From positions 62,001 to 126,000 of the forward strand of contig NZ_SOHM01000002.1 of assembly GCF_004403945.1 (NCBI RefSeq): a stretch of DNA of 64,000 nucleotides, given 5' to 3'. Each line of letters opens with the position of its first letter. Position 1 is the first letter of the stretch. The DNA is from Cryobacterium lactosi (GTDB lineage: Bacteria; Actinomycetota; Actinomycetes; Actinomycetales; Microbacteriaceae). The notes beneath the pieces were generated by a model. The model searched no databases. It saw only the letters and a list, made by a program, of their open reading frames with translations, and was not told the DNA's origin. This document shows, piece by piece, positions 42,063 to 50,300 of this stretch. Position numbers and translations under genes: made by a program.

Positions 42063-42720
42063 CTTCTTCGTAGACGTTGAACCGGTAGCCCACGTTGCGC
42101 ACCGTGCCGATCAGGGATTCCTGGTCGCCGAGCTTGGCGCGCAGGCGCCGCACGTGCACGTCGACGGTGCGGGTGCCGCCGAAGTAGTCGTAGCCCCAGA
42201 CCTCGCTGAGTAGCTGTTCGCGGGTGAACACCCGGGACGGGTGCGCGGCGAGGAAGCGCAGCAGCTCGAACTCCTTATAGGTGAGGTCGAGGGGTTTGCC
42301 GTGCACCTTGGCGGAGTAGCTGGCCTCGTCGATGACGACGCCGGCGGCGCGGATGGTGGGGGAGGGTTCGTTGTGCGGGGTGCGGCCGGCGGCGAGGCGG
42401 ATGCGGGCGTCGACCTCGGCGGGGCCGGCCGTGTTGAGCACCACGTCGTCGACGCCCCAGTCCGGGCTGACCGCGGTGAGGCCGCCCTCGGTGATCACCA
42501 GGAGCAGCGGTACGCTGCTTCCCGTGGTGCGCAGGATCTGGCACAGCGACTTGGCGGCCATCAGATTGGACCGGGCGTCGACCAGGATCAGGTCGGAATC
42601 GGGCGCGGTGATGAGCTGATCCGGCTGGGCCGGGATGAGTCGTGTGCTGTGTGAGAGCAACGCCAGGGCCGGGAGAACTTCGTCGTTCACCGCCGAGGTC
42701 AGGATCAACAGCTGCGCCAC
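42028..42720 (-). CDS. glnR: GlnR-type orphan OmpR-family regulator
   Basis: A 230-residue regulator. The N-terminal receiver-like domain (residues 1-110) has [34 protein letters not shown], the pattern of actinobacterial GlnR, which lacks normal phosphorylation chemistry. The C-terminal OmpR winged helix has [40 protein letters not shown] and [13 protein letters not shown]. GlnR controls nitrogen assimilation genes in actinobacteria. No kinase is adjacent, as expected. GTG at 42720 has a TTGGAGG site upstream. Confidence 0.9.
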   Translation of the reverse strand: MAQLLILTSAVNDEVLPALALLSHSTRLIPAQPDQLITAPDSDLILVDARSNLMAAKSLCQILRTTGSSVPLLLVITEGGLTAVSPDWGVDDVVLNTAGPAEVDARIRLAAGRTPHNEPSPTIRAAGVVIDEASYSAKVHGKPLDLTYKEFELLRFLAAHPSRVFTREQLLSEVWGYDYFGGTRTVDVHVRRLRAKLGDQESLIGTVRNVGYRFNVYEEDGERVVHSVGS

Positions 42721-42781
42721 GCAGGTCCTCCAAGTATCTTGCGACTCATCCTAGCGTGCCACGGAAAGAGACTCGGGCGTG

Positions 42782-42793
42782 CACAATGGGACA
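42782..42793 (+). promoter_or_regulatory. Leaderless-type promoter of a small membrane protein gene
   Basis: CACAAT (42782-42787), then 6 nt, then GTG at 42794; a weaker match than its siblings. Confidence 0.4.
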
Positions 42794-43057
42794 GTGAGCT
42801 GGAAGCGTTTGAGTGTAGTGATGATTTGGCTGGTCGCCGTCGTGGGCGCGGTGCTGACCGGCGTGCTGGTCGCCCCCGAGAATCGGCTCGTCTGGATCAG
42901 CCTGTCCCTGGCCGGCTGCACCATCCTCACCCTCGCCGCCCAGCTGTCCACCGGGCAGAAGGAGGGCTATGTGCACAGGGTCATCCTCAGCCTGGTCGGC
43001 TCAGTGCTGATTCTGGGCGCCGCGACCGGGCTGTTCGCCCTGCTCGGCCTCGTATAA
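42794..43057 (+). CDS. Small three-segment membrane protein, unknown function
   Basis: An 87-residue hydrophobic protein with three membrane segments (LSVVMIWLVAVVGAVLTGVL, LVWISLSLAGCTILTLAAQL, VILSLVGSVLILGAATGLFA) and very short loops. It is a conserved hypothetical type in Microbacteriaceae-like gene neighbourhoods, as far as I recognise it. GTG at 42794 fits the 6-nt leaderless spacing; a GTG 15 nt upstream is the alternative. It is divergent from glnR. Confidence 0.7.
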   Translation: MSWKRLSVVMIWLVAVVGAVLTGVLVAPENRLVWISLSLAGCTILTLAAQLSTGQKEGYVHRVILSLVGSVLILGAATGLFALLGLV

Positions 43058-43096
43058 CTCTTCGGCTCACCTGGCGGCTTCGGGCCGGTCAGCGGC

Positions 43097-43108
43097 TAGA
43101 GTTGGGGC
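43097..43108 (+). promoter_or_regulatory. Leaderless-type promoter of the 37-residue protein
   Basis: TAGAGT (43097-43102), then 6 nt, then ATG at 43109. The sequence around it is nearly the same as that before gpmA (TAGAGTTGG). Confidence 0.6.
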
Positions 43109-43222
43109 ATGTCAATCCTCGCACTCGAAATCCTGTTCCTGGGCCTCCTCGGGCTGGCGAGCCTGTCGATCGCATGGGTCTCCGGCATGGTGCTGTTCAA
43201 GCTGTTCCGGGGCCAGCGGTAA
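43109..43222 (+). CDS. 37-residue single-pass membrane protein
   Basis: A short frame encoding MSILALEILFLGLLGLASLS followed by IAWVSGMVLFKLFRGQR. It has one membrane segment and a basic end. It is supported by a good leaderless-type promoter and by its position 6 nt before the FABP-family gene, with which it is probably co-transcribed. Function unknown; small hydrophobic proteins like this often escape annotation. Confidence 0.65.
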   Translation: MSILALEILFLGLLGLASLSIAWVSGMVLFKLFRGQR

Positions 43223-43228
43223 CCGAAG

Positions 43229-43867
43229 GTGTACGAACTCCCGGTCGGCCTGCCGTCCGAACTCGTTCCTTTGTCGTGGTTGATCGGCGTCTGGGAGGGG
43301 TCGGGGATCCTCGACTACACCGTCGACGGCGAGAAGGTCACCCGTGAGTTCGGCCACCGGATCAGCTTCAGCCACGACGGCCTGCCGCACCTGAACTACA
43401 GCTCCTACACCTGGCTCGAGCCCGAGCCGGTCGGTGCGGATGTTGCCGGCCCTGCCCCAGAGGCCGGAGCGCCGATCCCGCTGATGACCGAGACCGGCTA
43501 CTGGCGGCTCAGCCGCCCTCAGCAGCCTGGCGACCCCGGGCCTGGCCTGCTGCCCGGTGCCGGACCGGCGCCGTTCCAGACCGCCGAGGCCGTCGAAACT
43601 CTGCGCAACGCCGACGGCGGCTTCGACATCGAGGTGGCCCTCGTGCATCCGGGCGGCGTCGCCGAACTGTACCTGGGCCAGGTGAAGGGTCCGCGCATCG
43701 ACCTGTCCACGGATGCGGTACTGCGCACCAGCGGCTCCAAGCCCTACGCAGCCGCCACCCGGTTGTACGGCCTCGTCGACAGCCACCTGCTCTGGGCGTG
43801 GGACATCGCCGCGCTCGGCCAGGACCTGCGCACGCACGCGTCCGGCCGGCTCAGCCGCGCGTCCTGA
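43229..43867 (+). CDS. FABP/nitrobindin-family protein (DUF1794)
   Basis: A 212-residue beta-barrel protein of the actinobacterial FABP-like/nitrobindin family, whose members bind ferric heme or other hydrophobic ligands. The family motif GxWxGxG is present as LIGVWEGSGILDYTVDGEKV. The C-terminal DLSTDAVLRTSGSKPYAAAT, RLYGLVDSHLLWAWDIA has the His typical of heme-binding members. GTG at 43229 is chosen as the start. The 3' end overlaps the convergent membrane protein gene by 17 nt. Confidence 0.85.
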   Translation: MYELPVGLPSELVPLSWLIGVWEGSGILDYTVDGEKVTREFGHRISFSHDGLPHLNYSSYTWLEPEPVGADVAGPAPEAGAPIPLMTETGYWRLSRPQQPGDPGPGLLPGAGPAPFQTAEAVETLRNADGGFDIEVALVHPGGVAELYLGQVKGPRIDLSTDAVLRTSGSKPYAAATRLYGLVDSHLLWAWDIAALGQDLRTHASGRLSRAS

Positions 43868-44495
43868 CCGATTCACTCACCCGCACGATCGGGCGCACCC
43901 GGCTGAGCCCGAACACGCCGGCGCCGGCCGTGACGACTGTCACGGCGATCAGCAGCACGTAGAACAGCACCGAGCCGTACCCGGTCGCCGGGTTCAGGAA
44001 CGGGTACGGCACCCAGCCGTCCGTCGCGCCGCGCACCAGCACGACCGCGCACCACAGCACCGGATAGACCAGCACCGCCCACAGGCGGCGCCACGGAAGC
44101 GGGTCGCGGTCGGCCACCAGCGCCCAATCGAGCAGGCAGTACACCGGGAAGACCACGTGCAGCACGGTGTTGGCCCAGGGCAGCTCGACACCGCCGGCCA
44201 GGCCCACGAGCAGGGTGTTGTAGACCAGGCCGACAACGATCATGTAGGCCGTGGTCGCCGCCCGGGCAAGGACGAGCCAGGCCGGCACCGCCCGGCCCAG
44301 CAGCACCAGCACCGCTGTGGCGGCCAGCGCGGCCGCTGCCAGGAGGTTGGACTGGATGGTGAAGAACCCGAAGAAGTTGAACGGGTTGATGGTGGCCCGA
44401 GACGCCGTGGAGAGGAATGTGGCGGCGACGGCGATCAGGGTCAGTGCCGCGGCACCGAGGCGGAGCGCGGCGATCGAAGGGGCGGGAAGACGCAT
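43851..44495 (-). CDS. Pr6Pr family membrane protein
   Basis: A 214-residue polytopic membrane protein of the Pr6Pr type (six predicted segments), function unknown. Characteristic are NPFNFFGFFTIQSNLLAAAA, YNTLLVGLAG and LHVVFPVYCLLDWALVADRD, with conserved Asn and Asp residues. The ATG at 44495 gives the natural start; further upstream the frame encodes Arg/Pro-rich sequence without membrane character. It stands alone between the FABP gene and ygfZ. Confidence 0.85.
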   Translation of the reverse strand: MRLPAPSIAALRLGAAALTLIAVAATFLSTASRATINPFNFFGFFTIQSNLLAAAALAATAVLVLLGRAVPAWLVLARAATTAYMIVVGLVYNTLLVGLAGGVELPWANTVLHVVFPVYCLLDWALVADRDPLPWRRLWAVLVYPVLWCAVVLVRGATDGWVPYPFLNPATGYGSVLFYVLLIAVTVVTAGAGVFGLSRVRPIVRVSESVRTRG

Positions 44496-44653
44496 CGGTG
44501 GCTCCTTGCCGGGTGACGGCCGGGACATGAGGGGGAATACCGGGGACCGCTCAGACCGTTGAGCTAGCATATGGGCCGGAGTTCCCGGCTGTCGACAGCG
44601 CTCAGGCGGTCTCGCCGGCAGCATACCCGGAGCATTCACCGAAGGAGAGCCCG

Positions 44654-45838
44654 ATGACCACCACCGCCGAACCGTTCGCACCCGCCACAGGGTCGCCGCT
44701 GCTTGAACTCGACGGCGCCGTGCAGGCCGATGGCATCGACTCCGGTGTGGCCGCCCACTACGGCAGCCCGAACGCCGAACAGCGCAAGCTCTTGGCCGGT
44801 ACCGCCGTGGTCGACCTGTCCCACCGCGGGGTGCTGTCCATTGCCGGCCCCGACCGGCTGACCTGGCTCAACTCGATGTCCAGCCAGGAGCTGCGCGGGC
44901 TTACCCCCGGCCAGTCCACCGAGACGCTGCTGCTCGACCCCGCCGGCCGCCTCGAATACGCCATCGCCCTCGTCGACGACGGTGTCGAGAGCTGGCTGCT
45001 CGTCGAGGCCGCCGAGCTGCCAGGCCTGCAGACCTGGCTCGACCGGATGCGCTTCAGCCTGCGCGTGCAGGTCGTGGACCACACCCTCGCCTACGCCACC
45101 ATCGGGACCATGGCCGCCGACCCGGCTGCGGTGGCCCTCACTCCCGCGAGCCCGAACGGGGTGCCGCTGGTCTGGACCGACCCGTGGGCCGAGGTGGCGC
45201 CCGGCGGCTGGCAGTACGCCGCGGAAACCTCCCACCCCGGCGCAACCTGGCACTGGCAGGAAGTCCTGATCCCGCGGTCGGCGCTTCCCGCGCTTCGCGA
45301 CACCGTGGCCGCCGGCACCGTCTCGGCCGCCGGGCTCCTGGCCCTCGAAGCGCTGCGCATCGCCGCCTGGCGCCCCCGTGGCGCGCTGGACGCCGACGAC
45401 CGCACCATCCCGCACGAACTGGACTGGCTGCGCACCGCCGTGCACCTGAACAAGGGCTGCTACCGCGGCCAGGAGACCATCGCCAAGGTACACAACCTCG
45501 GCCACCCGCCGCGCCGGCTGGTGCTGTTGCACCTGGACGGCTCCGACTCCGTCCTGCCGGCGCACGGCGACGAGGTGCAGGGTGACCGGTTCATCGCCGG
45601 CGGCGAGCCCGAGCGACGCACTGTGGGCAGCATCACCTCCAGCGCGATCCACTACGAGCTGGGGCCGATCGCCCTCGCGGTGGTCAAGCGCACGGTGCCG
45701 GGCTCGGTGACGCTGCACGTGCTGTCGCAGGGCCTCTCGATCACCGCCAGCCAGGAGGTCATCGTGCCCGAATCGGCCGGTTCCGTCGCGGAGATCCCGC
45801 GGTTGCCGCGGCTGGGCGTGCGGGCTCCGCGCGGCTGA
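44654..45838 (+). CDS. ygfZ: Folate-binding YgfZ/GcvT-like protein
   Basis: A 394-residue tetrahydrofolate-binding protein of the YgfZ/IBA57 family, which assists repair or assembly of certain Fe-S enzymes. The YgfZ signature is clear: HLNKGCYRGQETIAKVHNLG, with the reactive Cys. VVDLSHRGVLSIAGPDRLTW is the N-terminal GcvT-like block. An AAGGAGAG ribosome site (44641-44648) precedes the ATG. A TAGCAT element at 44565-44570 is a possible promoter with a roughly 80-nt leader. Confidence 0.93.
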   Translation: MTTTAEPFAPATGSPLLELDGAVQADGIDSGVAAHYGSPNAEQRKLLAGTAVVDLSHRGVLSIAGPDRLTWLNSMSSQELRGLTPGQSTETLLLDPAGRLEYAIALVDDGVESWLLVEAAELPGLQTWLDRMRFSLRVQVVDHTLAYATIGTMAADPAAVALTPASPNGVPLVWTDPWAEVAPGGWQYAAETSHPGATWHWQEVLIPRSALPALRDTVAAGTVSAAGLLALEALRIAAWRPRGALDADDRTIPHELDWLRTAVHLNKGCYRGQETIAKVHNLGHPPRRLVLLHLDGSDSVLPAHGDEVQGDRFIAGGEPERRTVGSITSSAIHYELGPIALAVVKRTVPGSVTLHVLSQGLSITASQEVIVPESAGSVAEIPRLPRLGVRAPRG

Positions 45839-45902
45839 ACCGCTCTCATCCGGCGGGACTTTCGTCACGTCAGCCAGTGCGGCGTGTCCCCACGCGCCTC
45901 GC

Positions 45903-45914
45903 TAGAGTTGGAGT
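45903..45914 (+). promoter_or_regulatory. Leaderless-type promoter of gpmA
   Basis: TAGAGT (45903-45908), then 6 nt, then ATG at 45915. Confidence 0.6.
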
Positions 45915-46664
45915 ATGTCTGCTCCTTATACCCTCATCCTCCTCCGCCACGGCAACAGCACCTGGAACCAGCAAAACCTCTTCACCGGTTGGGTGGATGT
46001 GCGTCTGAGCGACCAGGGCCGGGCCGAAGCGCTGCGCGCCGGCGAGCTGCTGGCCGAGTCCGGCCTGCTGCCGGACATCCTGCACACCTCGCGCCTCACC
46101 CGCGCGATCCAGACCGCCGACATCGCCCTCGAAGAGGCCGACCGTCTGTGGATCGACGTCAAGCGCTCCTGGCGCCTCAACGAGCGTCACTACGGTGCCC
46201 TGCAGGGCCTGGACAAGGCCGAGACCCTGGCCAAGTACGGCCCCGAGCAGTTCCAGACCTGGCGCCGCTCGTTCGACGTGCCGCCGCCCCTGCTCGACGA
46301 CTCCTCCGAGTGGTCCCAGGCCGGCGACGCCCGCTACGCAGACCTCGGCGACGACGTGCCCCGCACCGAGAGCCTCAAGGACGTCATCGCCCGGATGCTG
46401 CCCTACTGGGAGTCCGACATCGCCGCTGACCTCCGCACCGGCAAGACCGTGCTCGTCACGGCGCACGGCAACTCGCTGCGCGCCCTGGTCAAGCACCTCG
46501 ACGGCATCTCCGACGCCGACATCGCCGAGCTGAACATCCCCACCGGCATCCCGCTGGTCTACCGCCTCGACGAAGACCTCAAGCCCATCGGAGCGGGCGA
46601 GTACCTCGACCCCGCCGCTGCCGCTGCCGGCGCCGCCGCCGTCGCCGCGCAGGGCAAGAAGTAA
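45915..46664 (+). CDS. gpmA: 2,3-bisphosphoglycerate-dependent phosphoglycerate mutase
   Basis: A 249-residue histidine-phosphatase-fold enzyme of glycolysis and gluconeogenesis. The phosphohistidine motif is [20 protein letters not shown] near the N-terminus; [20 protein letters not shown] and [20 protein letters not shown] (second His) are the other catalytic blocks. The C-terminal 15 or so residues are Ala-rich. It is apparently monocistronic, with a strong terminator 16 nt after the stop. Confidence 0.96.
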   Translation: MSAPYTLILLRHGNSTWNQQNLFTGWVDVRLSDQGRAEALRAGELLAESGLLPDILHTSRLTRAIQTADIALEEADRLWIDVKRSWRLNERHYGALQGLDKAETLAKYGPEQFQTWRRSFDVPPPLLDDSSEWSQAGDARYADLGDDVPRTESLKDVIARMLPYWESDIAADLRTGKTVLVTAHGNSLRALVKHLDGISDADIAELNIPTGIPLVYRLDEDLKPIGAGEYLDPAAAAAGAAAVAAQGKK

Positions 46665-46680
46665 CCCCAGCACCACAAGA

Positions 46681-46707
46681 AAAGCCCCCGTCACCGACGG
46701 GGGCTTT
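46681..46707 (+). terminator. Rho-independent terminator of gpmA
   Basis: A perfect 12-bp stem (46681-46692 with 46696-46707), 3-nt loop, followed by further T residues. Confidence 0.9.
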
Positions 46708-46730
46708 TTCGTTGATCGAGCTTACCTTTC

Positions 46731-46782
46731 GTTGATCGAGCTTGTCGAGATCCCGTGAGAGGTCTCGACAAGCTCGACCAGC
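46731..46782. repeat. Palindromic intergenic repeat (tcgacaagctcga type)
   Basis: 22-nt arms (46731-46752 with 46761-46782) pair with few mismatches around gtctcgacaagctcgacca. A partial copy of the left arm (gttgatcgagctt) precedes it at 46711-46723. This word is familiar as a dispersed REP-like palindrome in related actinobacterial genomes. It separates gpmA and phoU, which converge, and may also help terminate phoU. Confidence 0.75.
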
Positions 46783-46797
46783 GACGGCGTCGTGCTT

Positions 46798-47460
46798 CTA
46801 CGCCTCGGAGGGTGCCGGCTGCTGCCAGTCGCCGGTGCCCAGGTACTGCACCTTCTTGGCGATCGACACCGCGTGGTCGGCGAAGCGCTCGTGGTAACGG
46901 CTGGCGAGGGTGGCGTCGACGGTGTCGGCGGCCTGACCCTTCCAGGTTTCCCCGAGCACGGCGTCGAAGACGCTCAGGTGCAGCGCGTCCACCTTGTCGT
47001 CCTCATTGCGGATGGCCTCGGCCAGCGCCATGTCCTCGGTGGTGAGCAGCTCGGCGAGCATGTTGGCGATCTTCACGTCGAGGGCGCCCATCTCGGCGAA
47101 CGTCGGGCGCAGGCTCTTGGGGATCACCTTGTCGGGGAACCGGTACCGGGCCAGCTGGGAGATGTGGGTGGACATGTCACCCATCCGCTCCAGGGAGGCG
47201 CTGATCCGCAGGGCGCTGACGACGATGCGCAGGTCGCGGGCGACCGGCTGCTGCCGGGCGAGGATGGTGATGGCCAGCTCATCGAGCTGCACGGTGAGCT
47301 CGTCGATCTTGTCGTCGTCGGCGATGACCTCTTCGGCCAGCGCCACGTCGGACTTGTTGAAAGCCTTGGTGGCCTTCTCAATGGAGATGGCCACGAGGCG
47401 CGCAATCTCGGCGAGACGGTCCTGCACCTCGGCGAGCTCTTGCTGAAATACTTCACGCAT
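46798..47460 (-). CDS. phoU: Phosphate transport regulator PhoU
   Basis: A 220-residue all-helical protein with two PhoU three-helix repeats. Metal-binding signatures are seen in ADDDKIDELTVQLDELAI and EAIRNEDDKVDALHLSVFD. PhoU links the Pst transporter to the sensor kinase and keeps the Pho regulon off when phosphate is plentiful. It is divergent from senX3-regX3, the usual actinobacterial arrangement, with PHO-box-like repeats in the shared 182-nt region. Confidence 0.95.
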   Translation of the reverse strand: MREVFQQELAEVQDRLAEIARLVAISIEKATKAFNKSDVALAEEVIADDDKIDELTVQLDELAITILARQQPVARDLRIVVSALRISASLERMGDMSTHISQLARYRFPDKVIPKSLRPTFAEMGALDVKIANMLAELLTTEDMALAEAIRNEDDKVDALHLSVFDAVLGETWKGQAADTVDATLASRYHERFADHAVSIAKKVQYLGTGDWQQPAPSEA

Positions 47461-47532
47461 GTATCTGTGGTCCTTCCTGGTCGCGCCAAAGCGCGCGAAC
47501 GCATGAGACCCGCCTGGCCCCCGGCCAATAGT

Positions 47533-47571
47533 GGCGAACGCAGGTTAACAGCAGGTGCCGTGCGACTGAAC
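47533..47571. promoter_or_regulatory. PHO box-like repeats between phoU and senX3
   Basis: Minus-strand cores GTTCGCC (47533-47539), GTTAACC (47543-47549), CGGCACC (47554-47560) and GTTCAGT (47565-47571), at spacings of 10, 11 and 11 nt. The repeat is looser than at pstS but keeps the period. Confidence 0.55.
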
Positions 47572-47630
47572 AGTTACCAAAGTAGCGTGTGCCCACCCTT
47601 GCCGTCGCGATTGACCCGTGCCAGAGTCAC

Positions 47631-47642
47631 TAATCTGGTCAA
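47631..47642 (+). promoter_or_regulatory. Leaderless-type promoter of senX3
   Basis: TAATCT (47631-47636), then 6 nt, then ATG at 47643; a TTGACC lies 14 nt upstream of the hexamer. Confidence 0.6.
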
Positions 47643-48797
47643 ATGGAATCATCCTGGCTTGTGTTGCTGTCCCTGGCACTGGGCCTCACCGTCGGCGCCG
47701 GGTTCGTGACCCTGCTCTATGTAGCGGAGCGTCACGGCAAACGGGCCGCCGAGGTGGTCAACCCCGCGGTTCCGGACGGCATCGACCAGGTCCTCGACGC
47801 CCTGGAGAGCGCCGGGGTGGTGCTCGACCCGTCGAACAACGTGATCAAGTCCTCACCCGGGGCGCTGAGCATGGGACTGGTGGTCAACCAGCAGCTCATC
47901 CACCCTGAACTGCTTGACCTGGCCCGCGGCGTCCGTCGCACCGGCGAAGCCGTCTCGGAGGACCTGGTGCTCTCGCGCGGTCCGTTCGGTGACGCGAGCA
48001 TGCACCTGCGGGTGCGGTTGGCCCGGCTGGGCTCCCGGTACGTGCTGCTGCTGGCCGAGGACCGCACGGAGGCGTTCCGGCTCGACGAGGTGCGGCGGGA
48101 CTTCGTCGCCAACATCAGCCACGAACTGAAAACCCCGATCGCCGCCGTCGGGCTGCTCGCCGAGGCGCTCGGCCATGCGGCCGACGAGCCCGTGCAGGTG
48201 CGACGTTTCGCCGACCGGCTCACCACGGAGGCCGGCCGGCTGGCCCGGCTCACCCAGGAGATCATCGAACTGTCCAGGCTGCAGGCCCAGGACGCCCTCC
48301 GGCAGCCGGAGCTGCTCGAGATCGACGACATCGTGGCCGCCGGCATCGACCAGAACCGGGTCGTGGCGGATGCCGACCGGATCACCATCGCGGTGGGCAA
48401 GAAGTCCCGCGCGCAGGTGTACGGCGACGAACGGCTGCTCGTGATGGCCGTGCACAACCTGGTCGCCAACGCCGTGCACTATTCGTCGCCGGGGTCCCGG
48501 GTCGGTGTCGGGGCACGCGTCACCGACGGTGTGATCGAGATCACCGTCACCGACCAGGGTGTCGGCATCCCGGAGAGCGACCTGGACCGGATCTTCGAAA
48601 GGTTCTTCCGCGTCGACCAGGCCAGGTCCCGCAACACCGGCGGAACCGGACTTGGCCTGTCCATCGTCAAGCACGTCGTGCAGATCCACGGCGGCGACAT
48701 CCGGGTCTGGTCCCAGCCCGGCCACGGCTCGACCTTCACCATTCGCCTGCCAGAGGCGACCCACCCCGCGCCAGCGGCGACAGGAGACACCCCATGA
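47643..48797 (+). CDS. senX3: Phosphate-sensing histidine kinase SenX3
   Basis: A 384-residue sensor kinase with one N-terminal membrane anchor (WLVLLSLALGLTVGAGFVTL), a PAS-like domain (about residues 40-140), then the dimerisation domain with the phosphorylated His in FVANISHELKTPIAAVGLLA. The ATPase domain has LVANAVHYSSPGSRVGVGAR (N box), TDQGVGIPESDLDRIFERFF (G1/F box) and GGTGLGLSIVKHVVQIHGGD (G2). It has no extracytoplasmic sensor loop, as in SenX3, which is thought to read Pst state through PhoU. It overlaps regX3 by 4 nt. Confidence 0.95.
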   Translation: MESSWLVLLSLALGLTVGAGFVTLLYVAERHGKRAAEVVNPAVPDGIDQVLDALESAGVVLDPSNNVIKSSPGALSMGLVVNQQLIHPELLDLARGVRRTGEAVSEDLVLSRGPFGDASMHLRVRLARLGSRYVLLLAEDRTEAFRLDEVRRDFVANISHELKTPIAAVGLLAEALGHAADEPVQVRRFADRLTTEAGRLARLTQEIIELSRLQAQDALRQPELLEIDDIVAAGIDQNRVVADADRITIAVGKKSRAQVYGDERLLVMAVHNLVANAVHYSSPGSRVGVGARVTDGVIEITVTDQGVGIPESDLDRIFERFFRVDQARSRNTGGTGLGLSIVKHVVQIHGGDIRVWSQPGHGSTFTIRLPEATHPAPAATGDTP

Positions 48798-49474
48798 CCC
48801 GAATCCTTCTAGTTGAAGACGAGCAGGCGCTGAGCGAGCCGCTGAGCTTCCTGCTCGAACGGGAAGGCTACGAGGTGACCGTGGCGGAGGACGGCCCGAG
48901 CGCCCTGGCCGAGTTCGACAAGGCCGGCGCCGACCTGGTGCTGCTGGACCTCATGCTTCCCGGCATCCCCGGCACCGAGGTGTGCCGGGAGATCCGCACC
49001 CGCTCCTCGGTGCCGATCATCATGCTCACGGCCAAGGACTCCGAGGTCGATATCGTCGTGGGACTTGAGCTGGGCGCAGACGACTACGTCACCAAGCCGT
49101 ACTCCACCCGGGAGCTGCTCGCGCGCATCCGCGCCGTGTCGCGCCGGCACGCCGACCCCGCCGAAGAGGATGACGGCGTCCTCACCGCCGGCACCGTGCG
49201 GATGGACATCGAACGGCACACAGTGTCGGTCTCCGGCGCCGTGGTGAACATGCCGCTGAAGGAATTCGAGTTGCTCGAGTTCCTGTTGCGCAACGCCGGC
49301 CGGGTGCTCACCCGCGGACAGCTGATCGACCGGGTCTGGGGCACCGACTACTTCGGCGACACCAAGACCCTTGACGTGCACATCAAGCGCATCCGCTCCC
49401 GCATCGAGGCGACACCGTCCGAGCCCACCATGCTCGTCACCGTGCGTGGACTGGGCTACCGCTTCGAGGCCTGA
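48794..49474 (+). CDS. regX3: Phosphate-starvation response regulator RegX3
   Basis: A 226-residue OmpR-type response regulator. The receiver domain has the acidic pocket (LLVEDEQALSEPLSFLLERE), the phosphorylated Asp in ADLVLLDLMLPGIPGTEVCR, Thr in IIMLTAKDSEVDIVVGLELG and Lys in DDYVTKPYSTRELLARIRAV. The DNA-binding domain ends HIKRIRSRIEATPSEPTMLV, TVRGLGYRFEA. It is the likely factor binding the PHO-box-like repeats at pstS, ppk and phoU/senX3 (inference). A bidirectional terminator follows. Confidence 0.95.
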   Translation: MTRILLVEDEQALSEPLSFLLEREGYEVTVAEDGPSALAEFDKAGADLVLLDLMLPGIPGTEVCREIRTRSSVPIIMLTAKDSEVDIVVGLELGADDYVTKPYSTRELLARIRAVSRRHADPAEEDDGVLTAGTVRMDIERHTVSVSGAVVNMPLKEFELLEFLLRNAGRVLTRGQLIDRVWGTDYFGDTKTLDVHIKRIRSRIEATPSEPTMLVTVRGLGYRFEA

Positions 49475-49510
49475 CCCGCCCGGCGGCGGGCATCCGCCCC
49501 CGGAGACGCA

Positions 49511-49547
49511 AAAAATGCCCCGCGGCTTTCGCTCGCGGGGCATTTTT
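49511..49547. terminator. Bidirectional terminator between regX3 and the lipoprotein gene
   Basis: A perfect 14-bp stem (49511-49524 with 49534-49547) with A-run on one side and T-run on the other serves both converging genes. Confidence 0.9.
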
Positions 49548-49566
49548 GCGCGGTGTCGCGGACCGG

Positions 49567-50124
49567 TTACGGTGCCGTGGTGGCTTCCGGGGTCGCCGTG
49601 GGCGACGGGGTCTCGCCGGCGGGTTCCGTGGGTACGACGGTGGGCACCGGTGCCGGGGTCGGCACCAGGGTGGAGTATTCCGCCAGCGTGCCGTCGAGCA
49701 CGGGAACGAGCAGTTCGATGCCGGTGAGGTCGCCGTACTGGAAGAACACCGGGAACAGCGACCCGGCCGAGGCATTCAGGCTCTCCACGGCGAGCAATTC
49801 GCCGCCGGGCAGGCCGATCTCGGTGGTGGAATTCGCGTCGATGGTCACGGTCTTGTCGACCTTCTCGTCGACACCCTCGTACTGCACCAGCAGGTCGATG
49901 TCTTCGTCGCCGCCGTTGACAACGTGCACCACGAGGTTCGCGTTCTCGCCGTCGTCGGTGATCAGCATCGCGTTGCGGATAGCCAGGTCGCCGAGGTTGC
50001 CGCTGACGCCGTCGCTGGCGTCATATTGGATGGTCGTCGCCTGAGGGGCGAACAGATTGCATCCGCTGGTGCCCAACAGGATGCCGGCCGCCACAACGAC
50101 GGTTGCCATGGTTCGCGCTCTCAC
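49567..50124 (-). CDS. Secreted lipoprotein of unknown function
   Basis: A 185-residue protein with a lipoprotein signal peptide; the lipobox Cys is residue 22 (AAGILLGTSGCNLFAPQ). The mature part is a beta-rich domain (GDLAIRNAMLITDDGENANL, VVHVVNGGDEDIDLLVQYEG) with a Pro/Thr-rich C-terminal tail. The fold looks like small cell-surface domains of unknown role that are common in this family. GTG at 50124 has a GGAGG site 7 nt upstream. It is divergent from carD. Confidence 0.8.
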   Translation of the reverse strand: MRARTMATVVVAAGILLGTSGCNLFAPQATTIQYDASDGVSGNLGDLAIRNAMLITDDGENANLVVHVVNGGDEDIDLLVQYEGVDEKVDKTVTIDANSTTEIGLPGGELLAVESLNASAGSLFPVFFQYGDLTGIELLVPVLDGTLAEYSTLVPTPAPVPTVVPTEPAGETPSPTATPEATTAP

Positions 50125-50300
50125 AAGACCTCCACAAGAGTTCAGCGTTCAGCCGAAGTGGCGTGAACGCTGCAGATTTCCGTTGAGTTTACCTTACGGA
50201 ACCCACCCGCCACGGCGCGGCCGGATCGACCGCCAATACGACCACCGGAGGCTGGCGGGGAGGGGTGGTATCATAGACGTTGCTGAAGGGATATCAATAC

